NCBI GenBank assembly: GCA_031258095.1 | Contig: JAIRNK010000054.1 | Span: 1 to 36,741 of the forward strand | Length of the DNA stretch: 36,741 nt | Origin: Holosporales bacterium | Lineage (GTDB): Bacteria > Pseudomonadota > Alphaproteobacteria > BNTO01 | Direction of reading: 5' to 3' | Shown: positions 9,250 through 17,259 of the stretch, in pieces | How positions within the stretch are numbered: position 1 is the stretch's first letter | Layout: each line of letters opens with the position of its first letter | Program-made: the position numbers and the translations under genes | Notes under the pieces: generated by a model | The model's input: only the letters and a program-made list of their open reading frames with translations | What the model was told of the DNA's origin: nothing | Databases searched by the model: none

Positions 9250-10536
9250 TTGTTACAATCCGGCATGACTTTTTTCGCCGGTTTTGGCATGGTTAGGCGG
9301 CGTTCAATGACACGGTATATACACATCCCATCTGACGTTCCGAGTTTATTGAGAGCTCAAAGCCTTGTAACATCAGGACTTGTTCCCCGGAGCGTCAGTC
9401 GGGAGCCCTATATTAGGGGCATCACGACATTTATGACGTGCTTAATGTTAGGTTGCGAGTTCAATTCGTTTGCGTCTACAAGTGGAGGAGCTGCTGAAAA
9501 AGTGTCACAAGCCGCAAAGGAACAAGACGAAGGAAAAGTTTGTAAAAAACGACAAAAGAAAAAGAACGTGTCTGAAATAATAACAGCAGAAAATATCTCT
9601 CTCATTGAGAGCGTCCTGAACGCCCTAGAAGATGGAGCCGTTGTCTTGTTCGATTGTGATAACGTTCTGATCACGGCAAACATTGAAGTATTTGTTAGAA
9701 GGCAGTCTGATTCGAGCAAGTATGACAACGATTTTAGTCGCATTATTCATAGAGAGCGTCCCAACGCCAGTTGGGCAGAGTCATTAGCGTTAAGCCAAAC
9801 TGTTTTGGGCTCAAGTACGGTCGCCCTGGTTAATTCGAAGATGCCTGAACTTGTTGCCAACCTGCAAACGAAGGGCATTCCGTGCTTAGTTGTTACAGCG
9901 TTTCCTCCTTCACCTGCGCCAGGGCTGCCAAACCCGACGGAGTGGCGTGCCTCTGTGTTGGCGCGATGTGGATACGATTTTGCCCGTTCTTGGCCTGGGT
10001 TGTCGCACTTTGCCCTCGAAACTAAAACAGGGCAGTCACAACCAGTGTACCACCGTGGCATTCTCTTTTGTGGCGCGGTCCCCAAAGGCGCAGCAGTCGC
10101 AGCATTTTTCGCACATGTGAAGACAACGCCTCGTCACATCGTGTTTATTGATGACGACCGTTTCAATGTCGAATCAATAAGGGATTTCTGTGAGGAAAAC
10201 GAAATTCGTTATACGGGGATTCACTATACGGAGGGCACAAAATACGTAAGCCCAGTGAAAAGGTCCAGCGCGCGCTCTGAATTTCAGATGAAGGTGTTGC
10301 TCGAGCACGATATATGGCTACCAGATGAAATTCTCCCAGCAGACAAGCTCCGTCTGGACTGGGTTGAGCTGTGTGAACGAGCAATGACGCAACAAAACGT
10401 TGCCTGCGTAACTGAGTTGCTTAACAAAATCGACAAGAAGCTGCACGGTCGTCGCGTGCTTGCACTGGCAAAGCGGACGGGAGCTGCCGATATTATTAAA
10501 TGCGTTGAGCAGTGGCTTGGTTCAGGCCGCCGTTAG
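9250..10536 (+). CDS. DUF2608-type (HAD-like) protein, probably exported
   Basis: ORF with acidic HAD-like motifs VVLFDCDNVLITA and HIVFIDDDRFNVESIRDFC. Start uncertain: ATG 9265 would translate element copy B in frame; ATG 9433 (MTCLMLGCEFNSFAS) lies downstream of it. Confidence 0.7.
   Translation: MLQSGMTFFAGFGMVRRRSMTRYIHIPSDVPSLLRAQSLVTSGLVPRSVSREPYIRGITTFMTCLMLGCEFNSFASTSGGAAEKVSQAAKEQDEGKVCKKRQKKKNVSEIITAENISLIESVLNALEDGAVVLFDCDNVLITANIEVFVRRQSDSSKYDNDFSRIIHRERPNASWAESLALSQTVLGSSTVALVNSKMPELVANLQTKGIPCLVVTAFPPSPAPGLPNPTEWRASVLARCGYDFARSWPGLSHFALETKTGQSQPVYHRGILFCGAVPKGAAVAAFFAHVKTTPRHIVFIDDDRFNVESIRDFCEENEIRYTGIHYTEGTKYVSPVKRSSARSEFQMKVLLEHDIWLPDEILPADKLRLDWVELCERAMTQQNVACVTELLNKIDKKLHGRRVLALAKRTGAADIIKCVEQWLGSGRR
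9314..9415 (+). repeat. Palindromic element copy B
   Basis: GGTATATACACATCCCATCTGACGTTCCG ... CCCCGGAGCGTCAGTCGGGAGCCCTATAT; arms 9325-9342 and 9388-9404; reverse complement of copy C is closely similar over the full length. Confidence 0.9.
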
Positions 10537-10568
10537 CTACGCACTGTCAGGCTAAATAGGAAAGAATA

Positions 10569-11474
10569 TTGAGCGCGCAAGAGAATTATCCTCGGACAAA
10601 TTACTTGACCGCTGCTGCGCTGCTCACCCTTTTGAATTTTCTGAGCTCTCTGAATGATGTGCTGGCCTTTTATGCAGGACAAGACATCAGCCCCGTTCAG
10701 ATCGCGTTCTGCCGCTTCGTCGTGACAGTGGTGACAGTGCTGCCGTTTATGTTACCACACGGACTTCGGTACTTTAAAACGCAAATCCCGACTACGCACG
10801 TTATACACTCAGTGACTGGAGCCATTGCGCTTGGAGCAGTAACGTTTTCTGTCGTAAAAATTCCACTCCTAAAGAATACCTGCATTTTATTCAGCGAGCC
10901 ATTAATATTGCTTCCCTTAGCCGCAATATTTTTCAAAGAGAAGGTCGATATTGGTCGCTGGAGTTGTGCAGCAATTGGATTCATTGGAATTATAGTAATA
11001 ACGTATAAAGACATTGAAACTTTCAACCTATGGGTTTGGGTCCCGCTCTTGGCTGCGTTGTCGTTCGCGTCAATGACTTTAATCGCGCGCAAAATGTCAG
11101 AAAAACAGCACGTGCTAACAATATTATTCTATTTTGGCCTTGGAACATCGCTTGTGTTCCTTGTTCCAGCGATTATTGTGTGGAAGCCGCTGTCCGCGTT
11201 GCAATTGGCGCTGGTCACCATAATTGGAATTAATGGTAACTTAATGCAGCTGTGCCTGTATTCGTCGTTTAAAATCGCGGATATATCTGGCTTCATTCCG
11301 TTGCGATATACGGAAATGTTGTTTACGTTTCTCCTAGGGTATTACGCGTTTGGACAAGTCCCCAAGGGGACAACCGTTATTGGTGGAATAATAATTATTG
11401 TGTCTGCGATCGTACTAACAACGCTCGAAAAAAGAAAAGAGCACCGACAAAAGATGAAAAATAAACCACGATGA
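10569..11474 (+). CDS. EamA/DMT-family inner-membrane transporter
   Basis: 301-aa multi-TM ORF with DMT layout (ALLTLLNFLSSLNDVLAFYAG; PLILLPLAAIFFKEKVDIGRWSCAAIGFIGIIVITYKD; duplicated 5-TM arrangement). TTG start; stop overlaps murG ATG (ATGA at 11471). Confidence 0.8.
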   Translation: MSAQENYPRTNYLTAAALLTLLNFLSSLNDVLAFYAGQDISPVQIAFCRFVVTVVTVLPFMLPHGLRYFKTQIPTTHVIHSVTGAIALGAVTFSVVKIPLLKNTCILFSEPLILLPLAAIFFKEKVDIGRWSCAAIGFIGIIVITYKDIETFNLWVWVPLLAALSFASMTLIARKMSEKQHVLTILFYFGLGTSLVFLVPAIIVWKPLSALQLALVTIIGINGNLMQLCLYSSFKIADISGFIPLRYTEMLFTFLLGYYAFGQVPKGTTVIGGIIIIVSAIVLTTLEKRKEHRQKMKNKPR

Positions 11475-12610
11475 AAAATCTATACGTTTTGGCAGCTGGA
11501 GGCACAGGAGGGCACTTGTTTCCGGCAGAAAGTTTGGCTCAAGAACTGAAAGCCAGGGGATACACGGTCGTTCTGTTTACAGATGAACGAGTGGATAAAT
11601 GGGTTAGAAAAGAGTGCTTTGACCGCGTCGTCGTGTCAACGTTTCGCGAAAAAGCGAAGATGAAACAACATCCTTCTATATGGTCTTTATTCAAATACGT
11701 AGGAGTTGACTGCACAAAAGACATCAAAAAAGTCACATTTGTGACACGGCTCGTCGCATGCGGGATAAAAAGCCTCTTAATGTTTCTTTGGCAACGCCCA
11801 CGTGCTGTCGTTGGTTTTGGTGGGTATCCGTCTGCGCCAACTGTTTTAGCTGCGCAATTGTTGGGAATTCGCTCTGTTTTACACGAATGCAATGCAATTA
11901 TTGGCCGCGCCAACAAGGTTTTGGCTCGCAACGCTAGTGCAATCACGACTGGTTTCCGCCAGGTTGTTAACCTGAATGATAAAATCAAACACAAGCAAAT
12001 ATTCATAGGGAATCCTGTTCGCGGCGCAATCGCTGATTTAGCAAACGTGCCACCCATTTCGCTAGAGGACGAGTTGTGCATTCTTGTCGTCGGAGGGAGC
12101 CAAGGGGCACGCCTGTTTGCCAACGTTGTTCCGGATGCAGTGCTTCAACTGCCGAAAGACATCAGGATGCGTGTGACGATGCAAGTAGGAGAGGACGATA
12201 TTCAACGCATCGATCGGCTATTTAAGCAACACGGAGTTGACGCAGAACTCGCTCCATTTTTTTACGATATGAGTGACAAATTGGCTCATTCGCACGTTGT
12301 TATTTCACGGGGGGGCGCGACAAGCCTAGCGGAATTCGCAGCCAGTGGTATTCCGTCCATATTGGTGCCGCTCGAAAGCTCGCGAGACGGGGATCAGTTG
12401 TATAACGCAATGCGCTTTGAAGCGAATGGCGCCGCCGTGTTGATGCGAGAAAGTACGTTTTCAGCAAGCAGCCTTTGTGGCGTCCTATCGGAAATGTATG
12501 CGAACCGCAACGTCCTGCGCGAAATGAGCAATGCTGCGCGCGAAATGTATGCTCCGGATGCGGGCAAACGCCTCGCCGACGCAGTCACTCAACGCCCGCG
12601 AAATGCCTAA
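11471..12610 (+). CDS. murG: UDP-N-acetylglucosamine--LPS-like lipid II transferase MurG
   Basis: N-terminal LAAGGTGGHLFPAESLAQEL, GFGGYPSAPTVLAAQLLGI, ILVVGGSQGARLFN-like, HVVISRGGATSLAEFAASGIPSILVPL are MurG hallmarks. Confidence 0.97.
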   Translation: MKNLYVLAAGGTGGHLFPAESLAQELKARGYTVVLFTDERVDKWVRKECFDRVVVSTFREKAKMKQHPSIWSLFKYVGVDCTKDIKKVTFVTRLVACGIKSLLMFLWQRPRAVVGFGGYPSAPTVLAAQLLGIRSVLHECNAIIGRANKVLARNASAITTGFRQVVNLNDKIKHKQIFIGNPVRGAIADLANVPPISLEDELCILVVGGSQGARLFANVVPDAVLQLPKDIRMRVTMQVGEDDIQRIDRLFKQHGVDAELAPFFYDMSDKLAHSHVVISRGGATSLAEFAASGIPSILVPLESSRDGDQLYNAMRFEANGAAVLMRESTFSASSLCGVLSEMYANRNVLREMSNAAREMYAPDAGKRLADAVTQRPRNA

Positions 12611-12651
12611 TCGTTGACATTTCTGGGCCTCCTCCATATCATTCCACTCAT

Positions 12652-12737
12652 GGACGGGTGGCCGAGCGGTTAATGGCAGCAGACTGTAAATCTGCCGACG
12701 AGAGTCTACGGAGGTTCGAATCCTCCCCCTTCCACCA
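12652..12737 (+). tRNA. tRNA-Tyr (GTA), class II with long variable arm, encoded CCA
   Basis: Cloverleaf: GGACGGG acceptor, GGCCGAGCGGTTAATGGC D arm, GCAGACTGTAAATCTGC anticodon arm (GTA), long variable arm, GGAGG-TTCGAAT-CCTCC T arm, CCCTTCC-A-CCA. Confidence 0.95.
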
Positions 12738-12749
12738 CGACGAGGTTAA

Positions 12750-12848
12750 CTATAGGGCTCTCGACTGACGCTCCGGGGAACAGATCCTGATGATTCAATG
12801 CCTTGAGCCATCAATAAACCCGGACCGTCAGATGGGATGTGTATATAC
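12750..12848 (-). repeat. Palindromic element copy C
   Basis: CTATAGGGCTCTCGACTGACGCTCCGGGGAACA ... ACCCGGACCGTCAGATGGGATGTGTATATAC; arms 12759-12776 and 12820-12837; near reverse complement of copy B. Confidence 0.9.
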
Positions 12849-12865
12849 AGGAATGTGCCGGAGTG

Positions 12866-13507
12866 TCACGCGCTCAGCAAACGACCGTTCTCTAGCGTCA
12901 AGACTCGATCACCGTATTTCTTATGATCAGGGTTGTGCGTAATCATCAGGCATGTTTTTTTGTTGTCACGCACCGTTTTATTTATCAACTCCATCAAATT
13001 TTGTGCAGATTCTGGGTTCAGCGCAGCAGTCACCTCGTCCAGTAAAATCATGTCGTAGTCGACCAGAATTGCCATTGCAAATGCGAGCGCCTGTCGCTGC
13101 CCACCTGATAAATTTTCCACAAGGTCATTCAACCTATTTTCCAGTTTCATATTGAGAAGCGTGAGCTTTTCCCGAAAAAGAGACAGCCGTGCCTTACTTA
13201 TGCATGGAAGCCATCCACGCCGAGACGCTCGTTTGTACGCAAATGCCAAATTTTCTTTGATCGTCATATTTTCAAGCGTTCCCGCTTTTGGATCCTGCAT
13301 TACGCGCGTAATTTTCGAAAAGTTGCGAACAATCTGCCCGGCTGTTGGTTTTTCCAGCCCAGCAATGAGGTTGAACAGGGTCGACTTCCCGGCACCATTT
13401 TCTCCAACAATGACGACGAACTCTCCCTCGGCGACGCTGAGATTCAGGCCATCAAGAATTTTGCGTTCGTTAAACTGCATGGATACGTTGTTTAACTGGA
13501 GGGACAT
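12866..13507 (-). CDS. ABC transporter ATP-binding protein (TrpZ-like)
   Basis: Walker A VGENGAGKSTLFN, signature NLSGGQRQALAFAMAI, Walker B DMILLDEVTAAL; overlaps upstream permease gene. Confidence 0.9.
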   Translation of the reverse strand: MSLQLNNVSMQFNERKILDGLNLSVAEGEFVVIVGENGAGKSTLFNLIAGLEKPTAGQIVRNFSKITRVMQDPKAGTLENMTIKENLAFAYKRASRRGWLPCISKARLSLFREKLTLLNMKLENRLNDLVENLSGGQRQALAFAMAILVDYDMILLDEVTAALNPESAQNLMELINKTVRDNKKTCLMITHNPDHKKYGDRVLTLENGRLLSA

Positions 13508-14337
13508 GTCAGCCTCCTACGAAACGTTATTTTTGATGACATAAATGCCAATATGAGCAATCCAGTAACAATGTTTACGTCACTTGGTTTCAGCTGCGAT
13601 GAATCGAGGTTTAATGCAAGGCAAATAAAAAACCTGTACAACACGGAACCGAAAAAGCATCCAAGTATTTTTAAATAAAAGGACCGAAACGGCAGGACCT
13701 TTTCTCCGATGATGACAGACGCCAGCCCCACAATTAGCAACCCTGTCCCGCTGCCTATGTCGCAAAAGCCTTGGTTTATGCTAAACAAGCTTCCCGAAAG
13801 CCCAATCAATGCATTACTAAGCGCTAGCCCAATAAACGTCATTTTTTTTACTGAAACACCAGTCGTTTTCGCTAAAGCCTGGTTTTGCCCGACGGAACGA
13901 AATGCTAGGCCCCAATCCGTGGTCAGCAGATAGCCCAAAATGCAAACGATCCCAAAGCCGAACAGGTAAACGCCACCAATGGCTACGTTTTCTGGCAATG
14001 TTATGTTTGGGACGCCCATAATTCTTAGGTTGATCGAGTAGAGCATAAATGCCACTAAAATCCCGGCCAAAATATCCTTTACTTTGAAAACAATGTTTAG
14101 CACTCCTGTACACAATCCGGCGACTCCGCCAGCAGCAAACGCCGTGGCAACACTGACACACACGCCATACCCACGCCCCAGTAACATGCTGGAGACACAC
14201 GCACCAAAGACGAAACTTCCCTCGCATGTTAAGTCCGTGAAATTCAGAATGCGCAACGTCAAGAACAGCGCTGTGCCAAGAATGCCCTGTAATAGCCCCA
14301 ACGCAATGCATGAACTTATTTCATTCGCCCAAGCCAT
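13492..14337 (-). CDS. ABC transporter permease (TrpY-like, BPD_transp_2 type)
   Basis: 281-aa multi-TM ORF (ALGLLQGILGTALFLTLRILNFTDLTCEGSFVFGACVSSML...) adjacent to ATPase and substrate-binding genes. Confidence 0.85.
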   Translation of the reverse strand: MAWANEISSCIALGLLQGILGTALFLTLRILNFTDLTCEGSFVFGACVSSMLLGRGYGVCVSVATAFAAGGVAGLCTGVLNIVFKVKDILAGILVAFMLYSINLRIMGVPNITLPENVAIGGVYLFGFGIVCILGYLLTTDWGLAFRSVGQNQALAKTTGVSVKKMTFIGLALSNALIGLSGSLFSINQGFCDIGSGTGLLIVGLASVIIGEKVLPFRSFYLKILGCFFGSVLYRFFICLALNLDSSQLKPSDVNIVTGLLILAFMSSKITFRRRLTCPSS

Positions 14338-14347
14338 AAAAATCCCA

Positions 14348-15322
14348 CTACGTTGCTTTTAAAACTTTCTGAGCTTTCTTCAATACGCTATCAGCCAACA
14401 CAATGCCACATTTCTGCGCTGCATCTTGGTTGACGACAAGCAGCGTGTCTTCACTACGCGGATATTCAATTTTTGAGATGAATGCTTTGCTTGAATGTTG
14501 TTCTAACACCAAGTTTGCCGTCTGAACACCGATTTTATACTGATTGGGCCCAAGCGCGGCGATCGCTCCTTTGTACACAATGTCTGTGTCGCTCACAAAC
14601 ACCGGAATTTTGTTCTTTGTCGCAACGTTTACAATACACTTGAAAGCGCTGAGTGCTGTATTATCGTTGCTGATAAAGACAGCATCAACTTTTGATACGA
14701 GATTTTCCATCGCTTGCTGAACTTCGGACGTTTTCGTCGCGGCCTGTAAAACCAAAGTGATCCCCTTTTGGGTTAGCACGTTTTTCAGGTCAGAAATCAG
14801 CGCGACCGAATTAGCTTCTCCGGGGTTATACAGGAACCCGAGCCGTTTTAACGTAGGCAGAATCTCCAAAAACAAGTCGATCTGCGGCGCGATTTCCACG
14901 AAATTTGACACGCCAGAAACTTGCGGTTTTCCTGTTAGTCCAGCGGCCTTTGGGTCTGTTACTGAGCTAAACACAAGGCGAGTCTGGCCGTCATTTGCGT
15001 ACCTTATGAAACTTTGCGCAGCAACTGTTCCAATTCCAATGATTACATTGGCGCCCTGTCCTATATATTTATCCGTAAGCTGCCGTGCCAGAATGGCGTT
15101 CCCTTGTGAGGACTCAACTGTGACCTTGAACGCCCGCCCAGACGCTTGCAGCGTATCCGTTATCCCTCGGACCGTTTCGTTTAGCGCCTCATGATCAACA
15201 ATTTTGTTGATGCAAACTTTTATTTCGCCTGCTTTTTGAACAAAGGTGGATTCTTTTTTACATGAAGTAACCGCAGCCAATAAGTAGATGGGCAACAATA
15301 TTGTTTTAAAGATTTTCGTCAT
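14348..15322 (-). CDS. ABC transporter substrate-binding protein (TrpX-like)
   Basis: Lipoprotein-like N-terminus MTKIFKTILLPIYLLAAVTSCKK; body GANVIIGIGTVAAQSFIRYANDGQTRLVFSSVTDPKAAGL...VSGVSNFVEI typical of the TrpX-type family. ORF track starts at 15337; ATG 15322 preferred. Confidence 0.88.
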   Translation of the reverse strand: MTKIFKTILLPIYLLAAVTSCKKESTFVQKAGEIKVCINKIVDHEALNETVRGITDTLQASGRAFKVTVESSQGNAILARQLTDKYIGQGANVIIGIGTVAAQSFIRYANDGQTRLVFSSVTDPKAAGLTGKPQVSGVSNFVEIAPQIDLFLEILPTLKRLGFLYNPGEANSVALISDLKNVLTQKGITLVLQAATKTSEVQQAMENLVSKVDAVFISNDNTALSAFKCIVNVATKNKIPVFVSDTDIVYKGAIAALGPNQYKIGVQTANLVLEQHSSKAFISKIEYPRSEDTLLVVNQDAAQKCGIVLADSVLKKAQKVLKAT

Positions 15323-15635
15323 TTCTGGGCACCTCATTCTCTTTTAATTTCCCCAGCGCCATTTTATATCCCTTATACGGCTCGTCTTTTAAGAACCTTG
15401 CCACGCGTGTGATCGTAGCCAAGCTTACTCCCGTTTCTTTGCTGATTGCCCGATACGACTTCCCCATATTCAGGTGTAAGCATACATTCCAGCGTTCAGA
15501 TAAGTCTTCCAGCTCCTTTGGTGTACAAACGTCCTTCAGGAAAGCTTTGACTTCGCTGATTTCGTCCATTCTCAAAAGGGTTTCACAAAACTGTTCAATA
15601 ACGTCCTTTTTGATGTTTTTTTTGGTGCGTTCCAT
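15306..15635 (-). CDS. YerC/YecD family TrpR-related DNA-binding protein
   Basis: TrpR-like fold sequence FLKDVCTPKELEDLSERWNVCLHLNMGKSYRAISKETGVSLATITRVARFLKDEPYKGYK; overlaps the trpX-like start. Confidence 0.9.
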   Translation of the reverse strand: MERTKKNIKKDVIEQFCETLLRMDEISEVKAFLKDVCTPKELEDLSERWNVCLHLNMGKSYRAISKETGVSLATITRVARFLKDEPYKGYKMALGKLKENEVPRNDENL

Positions 15636-15652
15636 GGTCGTAATCTGCTCTG

Positions 15653-15680
15653 TGCTCTACCGAGATAGTACAGTAGAGCA
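15653..15680. promoter_or_regulatory. Candidate operator: perfect 8-bp inverted repeat upstream of yerC
   Basis: TGCTCTAC (15653-15660) - 12 nt - GTAGAGCA (15673-15680), 18 bp upstream of the yerC-like start. Confidence 0.5.
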
Positions 15681-15855
15681 TTCTCGAAATGCAACAGCTA
15701 TTTTAGCCGGGGCAACGCACTCCGCTCGCCCTGTTCTTTTTATAAGCACATGAGCGAAAAAAAATCGTGATAAATAATTAAGTTTGCTTCGCCCTCGGAA
15801 CTTTACATAATGGAACGTGGTTATTGTCGAGTCCCGACTATGCAGGAGTGGATTT

Positions 15856-16425
15856 ATGTCAAAAGATAACGTGGATTCTCGTTTGTCAAGCTTTGACTCT
15901 CGTATGCACTATTCCGTTGAAGCCTTATCACAAGAATTGCAGGGCGTTCGCACAAGTAGGGCGTCAATAGGCCTACTCGATCCAATAAAAGTAGACATGT
16001 ATGGCTCATTTATTCCGATTCAGCAAGTTGGAACAGTCTCCGCCCCAGACGCTCGCACACTCGTAATTCAGGTGTGGGATAGAAACTCTGTCAAAGCAGT
16101 AGAAAAGGCAATAAGAGACTCGGAGTTGGGATTAAATCCCTCAGTGGATGGGCAGACAATTCGAATTCCAATGCCGACGTTGACAGAAGAGCGACGCCAA
16201 GAATTGAGTAAAGTTGCGGCAAAATATGCCGAGGAGTCAAAGGTTGCGGTTAGGAATGTTCGTCGTGACGCAATGGATTGGGTAAAAAAGAGCCAAAAAT
16301 CTGGTGAGCTTACAGAGGACGAAGAGCACCGGTTGGCCGACGAAATCCAAAAGCTCACAGATGGTCACATAAAGGACATCGACGTAATGCTTGAAAAAAA
16401 GCAAAAGGATATTATGGCTGTGTAA
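15856..16425 (+). CDS. frr: Ribosome recycling factor
   Basis: ATG at 15856 preceded by AGGAG; SFDSRMHYSVEALSQELQGVRTSRASIGLLDPIKVDMYGSFIPIQQVGTVSAPDARTLVIQVWD is typical RRF. Confidence 0.96.
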   Translation: MSKDNVDSRLSSFDSRMHYSVEALSQELQGVRTSRASIGLLDPIKVDMYGSFIPIQQVGTVSAPDARTLVIQVWDRNSVKAVEKAIRDSELGLNPSVDGQTIRIPMPTLTEERRQELSKVAAKYAEESKVAVRNVRRDAMDWVKKSQKSGELTEDEEHRLADEIQKLTDGHIKDIDVMLEKKQKDIMAV

Positions 16426-16577
16426 AAGTTTACGATGTCGCTTTTCTCAGCTAGGGGGCGCAAGAGGCAAACGTTGTCTATCGCGTCTACACAAAAAAAA
16501 TCGACTTGTATATAATGACGCTGGTGCATTCGTATGCTGAGGTATGAGTGTTCGTGTTGTTGCGCTAAGGAGTTTGC

Positions 16578-17189
16578 ATGGCTTCGTCAGAGTTTTATAA
16601 ATCGATCCGGAAGGGCCCACCTACAATTAGCTTTATGCCCCCGAAGACGATTGCGCTCGTTGGACTCATGGGATGCGGCAAGACGAGTATCGGGCGGCGC
16701 TTGGCAAAAAAGCTTGAGTTGTCATTTTTTGACTCCGACCAAGAGGTAGAAGTTTCTGCTGGCTGCTCTATGAAGGAAATATATGCAGTATTTGGGGAGG
16801 CTGCGTTCAAAAGCGGAGAGCGTCGGGTTATCGCACGTCTGCTTGATCAGCCGCCACACATACTTGCGACGGGAGGTTCGTCCATTCTGGATGAAGAAAC
16901 CCAGGTTGTGCTGAAAGAGAAGAGCATAACAGTTTGGCTGGACGCCGACTTAGAGACTCTTGTTGCTCGCGTCTCTCGCCGTAACGACAGGCCGTTCATC
17001 CGTGATGGGAACCAGCGCGATGTGCTAGAAAGTCTGATAAATACGTGTTATCCAGTGTACGAACGTTCAGATATTCACGTAAAGACATACGACGAAGCGA
17101 CCAACACAACAGTGGATCGTGTCATATTCGCTGTTAGTGAATTTGTGAAAGAGCATTATCCAGATCACTGTGTGCTCAAGTCTATTTGA
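16578..17189 (+). CDS. aroK: Shikimate kinase
   Basis: IALVGLMGCGKTSIGRRLAKKLELSFFDSDQEVE...GCSMKEIYAVFGEAAFKSGERRVI...ILATGGSSIL...RNDRPF. Confidence 0.95.
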   Translation: MASSEFYKSIRKGPPTISFMPPKTIALVGLMGCGKTSIGRRLAKKLELSFFDSDQEVEVSAGCSMKEIYAVFGEAAFKSGERRVIARLLDQPPHILATGGSSILDEETQVVLKEKSITVWLDADLETLVARVSRRNDRPFIRDGNQRDVLESLINTCYPVYERSDIHVKTYDEATNTTVDRVIFAVSEFVKEHYPDHCVLKSI

Positions 17190-17259
17190 TGCGAGTTAAT
17201 GCTAGCCTGCCGTGCGGCCGTATTTTCTCGGAATGATGCAAAAAGAAGCAGGGGGCGAA

